Below are positions 1 to 11,269 of a DNA stretch of 64,000 nucleotides, one piece after another. The stretch's first letter is position 1. Every line of letters begins with the position of its first letter. Source of the stretch: Oscillospiraceae bacterium (GTDB lineage: Bacteria; Bacillota; Clostridia; Oscillospirales; Ruminococcaceae). The translations under genes were made by a program, and so were the position numbers. Location: the NCBI GenBank assembly GCA_025757845.1, contig CP107211.1:2728001-2792000 (forward strand), in the 5' to 3' direction. The notes under the pieces were generated by a model. That model saw only the letters and a program-made list of their open reading frames with translations. It was not told the origin of the DNA and made no database searches.

Positions 1-3000
1 CATTCCGCATTTTTGTATAGAGGAACAGGTTTTTATAATTGTGCGCCTCGTCCACAAAGAGCCGGTCCACGCCCAGCTGTTCAAACGTCACCACATCGTC
101 CTTGCGGTCCTCGGCTTGCAGCTTTTCCAGCCGCGCCTCCAAAGACTTTTTCGTGCGTTCCAGCTGCTTGACGGTGAACCGTTCCCCGCCGCTGGCCTCC
201 ACCTCGGCGATACCCTCGGTGATTTCCCAAATCTGCTCATGCAGCAGCCGCTCCTGGCGTTCCTTGCTGATGGGGATTTTCTCGAACTGGGAGTGACCCA
301 TGATGATGGCGTCGTAGTCGCCGGTGGCAATACGGGCACAGAACTTCTTGCGGTTGTGCTTCTCGAAGTCCTTTTTGGTTGTCACCAGGATGTTCGCGGA
401 CGGGTACAGACGCAGGAACTCCGAAGCCCACTGTTCGGTCAGGTGGTTGGGCACCACGAATAAGCTCTTTTGGCACAGCCCCAGCCGCTTGGCCTCCATC
501 GCGGCCCCTACCATTTCAAACGTCTTGCCCGCGCCCACCTCATGGGCCAACAGCGTGTTGCCGCCGTACAGCACATGGGCGATGGCGTTTTTCTGGTGTT
601 CCCGCAGGGTGATGGCCGGGTTCATGCCGCCAAAAACAATGTGGCTGCCATCATATTCGCGGGGGCGGGTGGCGTTCATTTCCTCATTGTACTGGCGCAC
701 CAGCGCCTGCCGACGTTCCGGGTCGCGCCAAATCCAGTCGCGGAAAGCATCCCGGATGGCCTGCTGCTTTTGGGCGGCCAGGGTGGTTTCCTTGGCGTTC
801 AGCACCCGGCGTTCCTTGCCGTCCGCGTCCTCCACGGTGTCGTAGATACGCACATCCCGCAGATTGAGGGAATCTTCGAGGATTTTATAGGCGTTGGCGC
901 GGCTGGTCCCGTAGGTCGAATAGGCGGCCACGTTGTTTTGCCCCACGACATTTTTGCCGGAGATCTGCCATTCCGCCGTAAAGGGGGTGTAGTGGACTTC
1001 AATGCTGCGCTGGAGGTAAAAAGGCGTGTCGAAGGTCTCGTACATGAATTGCTGGATGTACTCCTTGTCGATCCACGTCGCACCCAACCGCACCTCGATC
1101 TCGGAAGCGTCCAGGTCTTTGGGCTGGGCAGCGGTCAGGGCCTCCACGTTGACCGCAAAGGCCGGGTCCTGCTCCGCCGCCCGCTGGGCCTGGCGCAGCT
1201 TCCGGCGCACGTTGCCGGAGAGGTATTCATCGGCGGTCACATAATGGGGCGTTCCGTCCGGCTCAGTCTGGCCCGGTACACGGAAGATGACACCGCGCAG
1301 CTCGTCAGCCAATTCTTCGCCGGTTTTGCCGGTGAGCTGTTCCATGTAGGCCATATCCACGCAGGCTTTTTCAGAAATGGAGACCGCCAGGGCCTCGGAG
1401 GCGGTGTCTACGGTGGTGACGGCCTCATGTGGCTTGATCGTGCGTTTGGTGAACATATCTGCCTTGCGCTCCAACCGGCCATCCTCGTCCAGCACCTCCA
1501 GGGCACAGAGCAGGTAATAGCTGCTGTCATCGGCAAAGGCCAGCCGGTTCGCCCGGTCATTGATAAGTCCGTACTTGGCGGAAAAATCGTCATAGCGGCG
1601 GTTCAGTTCGGCCATCTGCGCCCGGATGTCGGCATCCGGCGCGGCGGCGTCCATCTCCAGGTCGATGAGCCGCTGCACACAATCCCGCAGCCCCACCAGC
1701 CCTTTGACGCGGGCCTCGGCGGTGGCGTTCAGGTCGGGGCGCACCATGCGGCTGTTTTCCCGGAAGTACACCGCGCCGTCCACCACCGTGTAGGAGTAGT
1801 TCTTCACATTGGGGTCAGCCGGGAGGGATTCGTCGATGTCCTCGCCCTCGCCCAGCTCCGGCAGCGCGGCCTCCTGGTAGGTGCCGCGAATGTACTTCAC
1901 GGCATCGTGCAGCTGATCGGCCAGCTCCAGCCCCTCGATGGGGGCCACGGTGTAATCCTGTTTGCCGTATTGGGTGCTTTCGGCGGTGGGCCGCCCCAGC
2001 ACCATCTCCGGGTGATCCAGAAAATACTGGTTGACCGTGAAGCCTTCCTCGGTCCGGCCGGTTTGGGTCCAGTCCGTGGCGATGTCCAGCGGGCGGTCCC
2101 GCTTTTGCAGAAACAGGACGTCGGACACCACATCGGTCCCGGCATTGGCGCGGAAAGCGTTGTTGGGCAGGCGGATCGCCCCCAGCAGCTCGGCCCGCTG
2201 GGCCAGATACCGGCGCACGGTGGAATCCTTGGCGTCCATTGTGTAGCGGCTGGTGACAAAGGCCACCACGCCGCCGGGGCGCACCTGGTCCAGCGCCTTG
2301 GCAAAAAAGTAGTTGTGGATGTTGAAGCCCAGCTTGTTGTAGGCTTTGTCGTTCACCTGGTACTGGCCGAAAGGGACGTTACCGATGGCAAGGTCATAGA
2401 AGTCCCGCCGGTCGGTGGTCTCAAAGCCCGCCACGGTGATGTTAGCCTTGGGGTAGAGCTGCTGGGCAATCCGCCCGCTGATGGAATCCAGCTCCACGCC
2501 GTACAGCCTGCTCCCGGCCATGCTCTCCGGCAGCATCCCGAAGAAATTACCCACGCCGCAGGACGGTTCCAGAATGTTGCCGGTGCGGAAGCCCATCTGC
2601 TCCACGGCCTCATAGATGGCGCGGATGACGGTGGGGCTGGTATAGTGGGCGTTGAGGGTGGAGGCCCGCGCCGCAGCGTATTCCTCTGGGGTCAGCAGTT
2701 CTTTCAGTTCCGAATACTCGGCATCCCACGCGGGTTTGTCCGGGTCAAAGGCATCCGCCACGCCGCCCCAGCCCACATAGCGGGACAATACCTCCTGCTG
2801 TTCCGGCGTGGCCTGCCCGGTGGTCTCTTCCAAATATTTCAGCAGCTTGATCGCCGCCACATTGGCCTGGTACTTGGCCTTGGGGCCGCCCTCGCCCAGA
2901 TGGTCGTCGGTGATGCGGAAGTTCTCGGCGTTGCGGCGCAGGTTGTCCCGGTACTCCTGATAGGCCGCCTGTTCGGCTGCCCTCTGGTTGGGGAAAGTCT

Positions 3001-5647
3001 GCCACTCACCGTTCACCGGGATGGCGACCGGGTGATCCGGCTTTTCCTCCGGCTGCGTGTCCGGCGTCGGTTCAGGCGGCGTGGGTTCCGGCCGGTCAAC
3101 GTGCAGCCGTTCCACCACCACGTCATAGGGAAGTCCGTTTTTGTCACCGGGGTAGACGGCCACCGTCTCGGAGTGGAACGCCGGTGCCTCAGCGGCTTCT
3201 TCAATGGGCTTGGCGGTTTCGGCAGGTTCTTCCACGGCGGCAGGGGCTTCCATATACGGTTCATCCTGCTCCTGCACAAAGCCGTCCAGCTGGCGGGCAT
3301 ATAGCCCGCGCAGCAGCGGTGCGACCTCATCCCAGCGGAAGAACAGCATGGCCAGTCGCTTCTCGTCCGCGTCCAGCACTTCCAGCTCGATGCCTTCGGG
3401 TATGGTTCGGTAGTCGGCGGTATCGCCGGTCTCCAGCTCCATCGTCTCGATGATGTCAGGATAGGCCCGGCTCAGCCACAGGGCGACCTCCCGGTTGCTC
3501 TTGCCGGTGCGCAGCAGTTCGGAAAGCTCCGCCTTGTCCGGCGCGCCGATCAGGCCGTGGGCCAGCACGTCCCGCAGGTCCTGGTCCGCCGTGTCAGGGT
3601 TGACGGGCAGGAACTCGGTGTAGAAGTCGTTGCGGTTGTCTGCCCGCAAAAGCTGCTCGAACCGCTCCCGGCTCTCGACCCGGTAGATGGGATAGCTCAT
3701 GCCGGTGGGCAGCAGCTGCACCGTATCCTCCCGCAGTTCGGTAATTTGATGGGCGCGGTCATCCAGATAGACGGTATTGCCCACATTGTAAACCGGGGCG
3801 GACGGATCGTAGGCGGTGCGCTCCGGGATGGTGCCCCGGATGGCGGCATATTCCTCGTCCGACACCGTGATGTCGATCTCATGGGTGGGTTCGCCGCTGC
3901 CGATGGTGAGGGTGTCGCCCTCGCGGGTGACGGGCTGGCCGGATAAGTCCGGCACAGGCGGCTTTGCCGCTACCTCGGCCTGTTCCTCGGTTGCGACGGC
4001 CTCCACATCCCGCATGACCTGCCGGATGAATGGATCACTGTCTAGCTTTTCCGGGTCCACCACCTGGCCGTTCACGATGCCGCGCTCGGCCAGGGCCTCC
4101 CGGATGGCGATGGGGTCGATGTTGTCAAATCGGTCCTGCTCCGCCTCGGTGTAGAACCGATCTTCCTTGATGAGCTGGACGATCCGGCGCTGCACCTTGG
4201 GCCAGGGCACGTCGCCCGCCGCGCCGTCCACCGTCACAGGCAGGGCCGGGAGATCATCGCCGTACTCCTGCCGCAGCCAGGCGGCGGTATCCTTTTCACG
4301 GGCATGGTCCTTCATGTAGCGGACAACCGCGTGCTTACTTTCAATATTGCCGTTCCATTCCTGCATGGCGGCGTCGATCTCCGCCTGGGTCAGCGCCCGG
4401 CGCACAGGTTCCGCCTGCGCAGCGGGTTTGGGCATAGAAAAAGCAGAGGGCGTTTTCACACTCTCTGCTTCGTCGATTTTATGGATTTGTTCCGCTTCGG
4501 AGAGGAACAGGTTTAAGGTCAGCTGTTGATAAGTTCCGCCAGCAGGATCTCCTCCGCCTGGGCCTTGCAGGTGTTCATCAGGCCCACCCACTGCATGGGG
4601 GCGCTGGCTTTCAGCTGCTCCGTCGCGCCCGCTGCCTCCGCCAGCCGGGGCATCATCTGCTCCAGACGGCTGTTCGCGGTCTCGTCGATCTCCCGAAGGT
4701 GCGGGTACAGCTTCTCGCTCATCAGCAGCTGGTTGTAGAGGATGGGCCGGTGTTCCTTCAGGTACGCTTTGCGCATCCTGCCGTACTTGCCCAGGGGCTT
4801 CTCCGGCTGTTCGGACAGCTTCAGGTCGGGGATCAGGTAATCGCCGTTCCTCGTGTAAGTCAGGTTGTTTTCCATGTGTGGCACTCCTTTCCGCGCCCTT
4901 GGCGCGCTCATAGTTCTGGATGGTGACGCCGATCTGCCGCAGTACCTGCTGGTTTATCTGGCTGACCGCCGTGCCCAGCGCCCCCACGGTGGCGGGGGTG
5001 TTGAAGTCGAAGATCGCCATGAAATCCTCATGGCTGAAATACTGCTCCGGCTCCAGCCCACAGCGGGACATCAGGGCATAGGTGATGCTGACAGCGGCGG
5101 TGGATTTGAACTGGACTTCGATGTTGTACTCATCGTACTCCTCCAAAAAGGAACCGTCAACGATAGGGAGAATATCCCGCCGGTGGTCGGCCCAGTATTC
5201 CTCCGCCAGCTTGGCGGCCACATCGGCCAGCTGCTGGGCCAGGTCGCCGCCGCTCACATCATAGTTGCGTTCCAGCATCGCCATGACCGGCGCGGTGTGT
5301 TCCTCGTTCATCGTCCACAGCCAGGGGGTGCGGGAGTGTTCACGGGTGCCGGTGTCGGAAATGTCGAATACATACCGCAGTCGGGGCCGGTCCCCGGAAT
5401 CATCCACCAGGGCGATGCCCTTGGACCCGCGCCGCACATACCGGCCCATGCGGTTGTTCCACAGGTCGTACTCGGCGCAGGCGGTAGCGTCCGGGCGCTG
5501 GGCGTAGATCATCAGCTGTTCATGGAACGGATATTTGTAGAGGCGGGCGGCGGTGGTGAGAAAGCCCGCCCACTCCTGCCAGCTGCCGGTGAGCTGCCGC
5601 GCCACCTGGTCGGCCATCTGCGCGTATTGTTCTGCTTTGGTTGGCAT
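1..5647 (-). CDS. SNF2-type helicase / N6-adenine methylase of ICE (3' end off the left edge)
   Basis: Giant ICE protein, presumed to act on element DNA during transfer or establishment (protection and remodelling). About 1,882 codons are visible and the frame is still open at base 1. The start is ATG at 5647 behind AAGGAGG. Residues 1-250 resemble an ArdC-like N-terminus (AEQYAQMADQVARQL, YPFHEQLMIYAQRPDA). Residues about 258-376 are a Pro/Gly/Asp/Arg-rich linker. A class I methylase follows: motif I EPSCGVGNFFG near residue 1025 and a catalytic-loop variant IGNVPFG near 1087. A helicase core comes next with Walker A (HEVGAGKT) near 1700 and DEAH (VDEAHNYKN) near 1865. I checked the frame base by base through the linker and most of the left 1.4 kb and found no stop. 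The linker also encodes TnpV in another frame. Function is inferred from family; the missing C-terminus should hold the remaining helicase motifs. Confidence 0.88.
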   Translation of the reverse strand, partial: MPTKAEQYAQMADQVARQLTGSWQEWAGFLTTAARLYKYPFHEQLMIYAQRPDATACAEYDLWNNRMGRYVRRGSKGIALVDDSGDRPRLRYVFDISDTGTREHSRTPWLWTMNEEHTAPVMAMLERNYDVSGGDLAQQLADVAAKLAEEYWADHRRDILPIVDGSFLEEYDEYNIEVQFKSTAAVSITYALMSRCGLEPEQYFSHEDFMAIFDFNTPATVGALGTAVSQINQQVLRQIGVTIQNYERAKGAERSATHGKQPDLHEERRLPDPRPEAVRTAGEAPGQVRQDAQSVPEGTPAHPLQPAADEREAVPAPSGDRRDREQPSGADDAPAGGGSGRDGAAESQRPHAVGGPDEHLQGPGGGDPAGGTYQQLTLNLFLSEAEQIHKIDEAESVKTPSAFSMPKPAAQAEPVRRALTQAEIDAAMQEWNGNIESKHAVVRYMKDHAREKDTAAWLRQEYGDDLPALPVTVDGAAGDVPWPKVQRRIVQLIKEDRFYTEAEQDRFDNIDPIAIREALAERGIVNGQVVDPEKLDSDPFIRQVMRDVEAVATEEQAEVAAKPPVPDLSGQPVTREGDTLTIGSGEPTHEIDITVSDEEYAAIRGTIPERTAYDPSAPVYNVGNTVYLDDRAHQITELREDTVQLLPTGMSYPIYRVESRERFEQLLRADNRNDFYTEFLPVNPDTADQDLRDVLAHGLIGAPDKAELSELLRTGKSNREVALWLSRAYPDIIETMELETGDTADYRTIPEGIELEVLDADEKRLAMLFFRWDEVAPLLRGLYARQLDGFVQEQDEPYMEAPAAVEEPAETAKPIEEAAEAPAFHSETVAVYPGDKNGLPYDVVVERLHVDRPEPTPPEPTPDTQPEEKPDHPVAIPVNGEWQTFPNQRAAEQAAYQEYRDNLRRNAENFRITDDHLGEGGPKAKYQANVAAIKLLKYLEETTGQATPEQQEVLSRYVGWGGVADAFDPDKPAWDAEYSELKELLTPEEYAAARASTLNAHYTSPTVIRAIYEAVEQMGFRTGNILEPSCGVGNFFGMLPESMAGSRLYGVELDSISGRIAQQLYPKANITVAGFETTDRRDFYDLAIGNVPFGQYQVNDKAYNKLGFNIHNYFFAKALDQVRPGGVVAFVTSRYTMDAKDSTVRRYLAQRAELLGAIRLPNNAFRANAGTDVVSDVLFLQKRDRPLDIATDWTQTGRTEEGFTVNQYFLDHPEMVLGRPTAESTQYGKQDYTVAPIEGLELADQLHDAVKYIRGTYQEAALPELGEGEDIDESLPADPNVKNYSYTVVDGAVYFRENSRMVRPDLNATAEARVKGLVGLRDCVQRLIDLEMDAAAPDADIRAQMAELNRRYDDFSAKYGLINDRANRLAFADDSSYYLLCALEVLDEDGRLERKADMFTKRTIKPHEAVTTVDTASEALAVSISEKACVDMAYMEQLTGKTGEELADELRGVIFRVPGQTEPDGTPHYVTADEYLSGNVRRKLRQAQRAAEQDPAFAVNVEALTAAQPKDLDASEIEVRLGATWIDKEYIQQFMYETFDTPFYLQRSIEVHYTPFTAEWQISGKNVVGQNNVAAYSTYGTSRANAYKILEDSLNLRDVRIYDTVEDADGKERRVLNAKETTLAAQKQQAIRDAFRDWIWRDPERRQALVRQYNEEMNATRPREYDGSHIVFGGMNPAITLREHQKNAIAHVLYGGNTLLAHEVGAGKTFEMVGAAMEAKRLGLCQKSLFVVPNHLTEQWASEFLRLYPSANILVTTKKDFEKHNRKKFCARIATGDYDAIIMGHSQFEKIPISKERQERLLHEQIWEITEGIAEVEASGGERFTVKQLERTKKSLEARLEKLQAEDRKDDVVTFEQLGVDRLFVDEAHNYKNLFLYTKMRN
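4437..4470 (-). terminator. Terminator-like hairpin after tnpV, inside the helicase gene
   Basis: On the minus strand AAGCAGAGAG and CCTCTGCTT form a stem with an 11-base loop, followed by TTTC. It lies about 50 bases past the tnpV stop and is in frame within the helicase coding sequence. It looks like the original terminator of the tnpV unit. If active it would cut short the helicase transcript. Confidence 0.45.
4519..4875 (-). CDS. tnpV: TnpV-family transposon-encoded protein, nested out of frame in the helicase gene
   Basis: 118-aa protein of the TnpV family, known from clostridial mobilisable transposons, with no established biochemical role. Recognisable family features are the start MENNLTYTRNGDYLIPDL, the KYGRMRKAYLKEHRPILYNQLL block and a C-terminus rich in helix-forming residues. 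The start is ATG at 4875 with a strong binding site (AAAGGAG, 9 bases before it). The whole gene lies inside the helicase reading frame, shifted by one base, where the helicase encodes a low-complexity linker. About 50 bases after its stop is a terminator-like hairpin. It may be a remnant of an inserted mobile module whose antisense-free frame was retained by the host gene, or a true overprinted gene. Expression is not proven. Confidence 0.72.
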   Translation of the reverse strand: MENNLTYTRNGDYLIPDLKLSEQPEKPLGKYGRMRKAYLKEHRPILYNQLLMSEKLYPHLREIDETANSRLEQMMPRLAEAAGATEQLKASAPMQWVGLMNTCKAQAEEILLAELINS

Positions 5648-5672
5648 GGGATTCTGTCCTCCTTCCTGGTCT

Positions 5673-5707
5673 TATATAAAAGCAGGGCGGCACGGTGGCC
5701 GCCCTGC
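5673..5707 (-). terminator. Intrinsic terminator between the TTRAP-like gene and the helicase gene
   Basis: A perfect 10-bp stem (GCAGGGCGGC/GCCGCCCTGC) with a 6-base loop is followed on the minus strand by TTTTATAT. It sits in the only sizeable gap of this operon segment, directly before the helicase ribosome binding site, so helicase expression probably depends on read-through or its own promoter. Confidence 0.7.
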
Positions 5708-5723
5708 GGGTCAAAACAGTGTG

Positions 5724-5939
5724 TTATTCATCAAAATCCGGGTACAGCTCCAGCTCGTCAAACTCGGCGTCGGTCATGGCGCGCAGCTTGGCGAGGGTAC
5801 TGTCTGTCAGGGCCAGCAGCTCGTCCTCGTCCGCCTGCAAGTGGCCGCGCATCTCGGTCAGGGCCTCGATGGCCCCCTGGCGGGTGCCGGGGTTGTAGAT
5901 GCACAGCAGGTTGGTTTCCTCAAAAGTCAAAGCGTTCAT
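5724..5939 (-). CDS. Transposon-transfer-assisting (TTRAP-like) small protein
   Basis: 71-aa acidic protein typical of Firmicutes ICEs. The N-terminal block FEETNLLCIYNPGTR and the C-terminal block MTDAEFDELELYPDF match the family I know as transposon-transfer assisting proteins. The molecular role is unknown; it is presumably a cytosolic helper in conjugation. Its ATG follows the stop of the upstream CHC2/ArdC gene by one base, and the binding site AAGGGAG lies in the end of that gene, so the two are translationally coupled. An intrinsic terminator follows it. Confidence 0.75.
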   Translation of the reverse strand: MNALTFEETNLLCIYNPGTRQGAIEALTEMRGHLQADEDELLALTDSTLAKLRAMTDAEFDELELYPDFDE

Positions 5940-5940
5940 A

Positions 5941-8889
5941 TCAGATCTCCCTTTCCGCGCTCTTTTTGGGCGCTGTCTTTTTATGTTCGGGTTTGGGCTG
6001 GCTTTTCAGCTGCTCCACAACGGACTTCCGTTTTTCCGGCAACTCCCGTTGGGGCGGCTGCCGCTGGCCGTTGTTGAGAATGCCGTCGATCATGCCGTAG
6101 TCATCCTCCACGGCCATTTCCGCATTTTTCAGCGGGTTGTCCGGCAGGAAGCCGGGAACCTCGGCAAAGCCGAAGCTGTCGCAGTAGTGACAGGATACCT
6201 TGCCGTCCCGCTTGATGGCAACGATGTCGCTGACGCTCATGGACGGGTGACGGTAGTCGGCGGGGTGTTCATTGTTGAAGCGGTAAAAAAGCTGTTCGGC
6301 AGTATCGCCCTTCAAATCGGAGGGCAGCAGCGGCGCGGTGTAGACCAGATCGTAGTTGTCCCGCTGCGCCGTCTGCCCGATGGACTTGAGCCATTCCAGC
6401 CCCTCATAGCGGATGTCCCGCAACTCGTCGGTGTGCTTCACCTGATAAATAGCGAAGCAGTCGCCCTTGTGATCGAGGAACGCCTGCTCCCGTTCCTGCT
6501 GGTGGTCCATGCGCTCCTTGACCTGGGCATCGAAAGCCGGGCTTTCCTCCCATTCCTCGCGGGTGACGGCGAAGATCCCGTCGTAGGCGTCCAGGTCGGT
6601 GGTATCAAAAGCCATCGCCGGATTCTCACCCTGCTGGACGATATAAACGGTCAGGTCGCGCTCCATCAGCTCATAGGCCCGCTCTTTGGAGAGGGGCAGA
6701 AGGTCCCCGTCCAGATAGCCGCTCTTTTCCAAATCGTCCTGGGTCAGCGTGGGGTCCGGCATGGGGTACTCGTCCAGGTGCTGCTCCGGGGCGTCCGGCA
6801 GCATGGTAGTTTCCGGGGCGGCGGCCTGGGCCGCTGCCTGCATCTGCTGGACAGCCGCCTCCTGCAAAGTTTCGATCATGGACAGCGGCGCATACTGAAT
6901 GGATTGGCCGCCCATGTCGTGCATCTCGCAGATTTTCAGCGCGGCGGTGGACAGGGGCAGCTCCGGGGCGTCCAGCTGGCCGCCGTCCAATGCCCGCATT
7001 GTGCCCTTGTCGTAGATAGTGTAGTCATAACCGCCGTCACAGGGCTGGACGTGGAGGTACAGCCGTCCGTCCAACTCATAGAGCTTTTCCGCCTGCGCCT
7101 GGGCCTTGACCTGCTCAGCCGTCATACTGCCATCTTGAAGGGCGTTGTGCAGTTTTACACACTCGTCATAGGTTCCCGCATAAAGTACCTCTCCGGGGAT
7201 AAGGGATAAATCATCCGCAACGGTATATTCCTGGATATAGGTACTGTCTGCCGGTGAGGTACGCTCAAAATTGCTGTGGAGCTTGTAAGCATGGCGGGCG
7301 GGAGCCTGCATGGGGACCTCCGCCTCCGATGCGGCTTCCTGCTGCGGCACTGTCTGTTCCGACTGGGCGGCCAGGTCAATACCGCGCTCCTTGCAGATAA
7401 CCTTATAGTGCCGGTCAATGTCCGCGATCAGTTCCCCGGCCGCCTTGTTGATGGTCTCCAGACTGGCCCGCAGCTCCGGTAGCTCCTTACCCTGGCTCCA
7501 GTTGGCGATGTAGCCGAAGCTGTTCTCGCCGGTCTGGATACCGTAATACTGGCAGACGGCATAGGAAATGCTCTCGGCCTCCACCTCCTCGGTGTTGCGG
7601 TCTTTCTTCTTGGGCGGCTCCTTATCACCGGCCCTGGCCGCTTCCTCCTGGGCCTTGGCGTAGTTGTGCAGCTTGCTGTGGGCGATTTCATGGACGGCGG
7701 CGGAAACGGTCTGCACCTCGCTCATGCCTGCCCGGATGGCGATGCGCTGCTGGTCCGGCGAGAAATACCCGTCCATGTTGGCGGCCATCGGCTCCACGGA
7801 GAGCGGCACCGGCGCGGACCGGCGCAGGGCCTCCATGAAAGCCTCGTAGTTCTGGACATTCCCGGACAGGGAGGACGCCAGCTCCGGCAGGGGCTTGCCG
7901 TCCGTCTGGCTCACATCAAACACCTTCACCGGGCGGAACATGGGGATCTCAACTTCCCGTTCCTCCATGACCGCCTTGCCCTCTGCATCCAGGATGGGGG
8001 CTTTGGTGTCCGGGTCCAACTTCTGTTCCTCGATCTTTTTCTTGAACGGCGTGGGCGCGATGATGGTAATACCATGCTCACCCTTTTTCACATGGCGCTC
8101 AAACTGATTTTTCCACTTGTTATATCCGGCTACCAGCGTGGCGTCCGGCTTCTGCATATAGATGAGCATGGTGTTGTTCACCGAATAGCGGTGGAACCGG
8201 GACATCACAGACAGGTAGCGCATATACTTTTCGCTCTCGAACAGCTCCTTGATGCCCTGTTCAATGCCCGCCGTGATTTGCTGCAACCGTTCCCGGTTGG
8301 TGGGTTTGTCAGCCATGATGTTCACTCTCCCTTCTATGGCCGAAATTTCAGCGGTGTGTTCTGCGATCCACTGGTCCTGTTCCTCGGTGCTGCTGTCGAG
8401 AAAGGTGTCCAGCAGATAGCCCATGTAGTCTTTTTTTTGGACGGCCTCCAAAAAGCGCGGGTGCGGGTCCTCGTCCGCCGTCTTGGGGGAATAGTCGGCC
8501 TCCCATTTTCGGAGCAAGTGATAGTAGTCCGTCAGGACGCGCCAGCCGTGTTCTCGTTTTTCTTTCCGCACCTGCGCCTCGGTTTTCTGCCGGACATAAC
8601 TTCGCCGGATCGGGGCCTTGCTGTCATAAGAAAGGCCAAAATCCTGGGCCAGCTTTTCAGCGGCCCCCTTGGGGGACAGGTCATAGAGCCGGGCGGTGAA
8701 GTCGATCACATCGCCGTCTGCGCCGCAGCCAAAACAGTGGAAACGGGTGTCCACCTTCATGCTGGGGTGGCGGTCATCGTGGAAGGGGCAGCAGGCCATA
8801 CCGCCGCGCCCCACTGCGATGCCGTAAAGCTCCGCCGCCTCTCTGGCGGTGACGGACTGTTTTACGACTTCAAAGACGCTCTCGCCCAT
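5941..8889 (-). CDS. CHC2 zinc-finger / ArdC-like metallopeptidase fusion protein of ICE
   Basis: 982-aa multidomain protein. Residues about 20-85 are a DnaG-type CHC2 zinc-binding domain (CCPFHDDRHPS then FHCFGCGADGD), suggesting ssDNA or primase-related binding. From residue 192 (MADKPTNRERL) an ArdC-like ssDNA-binding domain starts (MSRFHRYSVNNTMLIYMQ, FERHVKKGEHGI). A zinc-peptidase motif HEIAH lies near residue 400 with a downstream E-rich helix. The C-terminal third holds YodL/LPD-type mobile-element domains and ends in a Lys-rich tail. In related elements as I remember them the zinc-finger protein (about 200 aa) and the ArdC-like protein are separate neighbouring genes; here they share one frame. 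An internal ATG at 8316 keeps its own binding site (AGGGAGA), so both a fused and a shorter protein could be made. Confidence 0.82.
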   Translation of the reverse strand: MGESVFEVVKQSVTAREAAELYGIAVGRGGMACCPFHDDRHPSMKVDTRFHCFGCGADGDVIDFTARLYDLSPKGAAEKLAQDFGLSYDSKAPIRRSYVRQKTEAQVRKEKREHGWRVLTDYYHLLRKWEADYSPKTADEDPHPRFLEAVQKKDYMGYLLDTFLDSSTEEQDQWIAEHTAEISAIEGRVNIMADKPTNRERLQQITAGIEQGIKELFESEKYMRYLSVMSRFHRYSVNNTMLIYMQKPDATLVAGYNKWKNQFERHVKKGEHGITIIAPTPFKKKIEEQKLDPDTKAPILDAEGKAVMEEREVEIPMFRPVKVFDVSQTDGKPLPELASSLSGNVQNYEAFMEALRRSAPVPLSVEPMAANMDGYFSPDQQRIAIRAGMSEVQTVSAAVHEIAHSKLHNYAKAQEEAARAGDKEPPKKKDRNTEEVEAESISYAVCQYYGIQTGENSFGYIANWSQGKELPELRASLETINKAAGELIADIDRHYKVICKERGIDLAAQSEQTVPQQEAASEAEVPMQAPARHAYKLHSNFERTSPADSTYIQEYTVADDLSLIPGEVLYAGTYDECVKLHNALQDGSMTAEQVKAQAQAEKLYELDGRLYLHVQPCDGGYDYTIYDKGTMRALDGGQLDAPELPLSTAALKICEMHDMGGQSIQYAPLSMIETLQEAAVQQMQAAAQAAAPETTMLPDAPEQHLDEYPMPDPTLTQDDLEKSGYLDGDLLPLSKERAYELMERDLTVYIVQQGENPAMAFDTTDLDAYDGIFAVTREEWEESPAFDAQVKERMDHQQEREQAFLDHKGDCFAIYQVKHTDELRDIRYEGLEWLKSIGQTAQRDNYDLVYTAPLLPSDLKGDTAEQLFYRFNNEHPADYRHPSMSVSDIVAIKRDGKVSCHYCDSFGFAEVPGFLPDNPLKNAEMAVEDDYGMIDGILNNGQRQPPQRELPEKRKSVVEQLKSQPKPEHKKTAPKKSAEREI

Positions 8890-8891
8890 GC

Positions 8892-9169
8892 TTACTTGCC
8901 GCCCGCTTTCGGGACGGGTGGTTTGTACCCGGCGGCCTTGGCCCGTTCGCTGGCGGCCTTGCGGCGCTCGGCGCTGTACGGCTCCCGCACCGATACGCAG
9001 CGTTTGGGCACCGTAAAGGTCTGACGGTCCTTTTTCACGATCTGGTCCGGGTATTTTTCCGCCAGCCGCCGCAGCTTTTCCAGCAGGCGCGGGTCGTGGG
9101 AATAGACCTCGGCGGTGGCCTCGGCCTGGTTGTAGAGGATAATCGTTTCCTGTTCATACAAACTCAGTT

Positions 9170-9173
<4 letters not shown>
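8892..9173 (-). CDS. Conserved ICE hypothetical protein, 93 aa
   Basis: Small, very basic protein (start MKLSLYEQETIILYNQAE; the C-terminal third is rich in Lys, Arg and Ala). It has no signal peptide or membrane segment. It overlaps the topoisomerase stop by 4 bases and is followed after 2 bases by the CHC2/ArdC gene, so it is part of the same translational chain. I recognise it only as a constant companion of topoisomerase III in this ICE family. The basic tail would suit nucleic-acid binding; no function can be assigned. Confidence 0.75.

Positions 9174-11249
<2,076 letters not shown>

Positions 11250-11269
<20 letters not shown>

Noticed and set aside
470..3304. 944-codon plus-strand open frame
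   Set aside because: It is the antisense shadow of the helicase/methylase gene. The minus frame shows DEAH, Walker A and methylase motifs, while the plus frame is Gly/His/Val-rich with no motif.
7666..9024. 452-codon plus-strand open frame
   Set aside because: Antisense shadow of the CHC2/ArdC-like gene.
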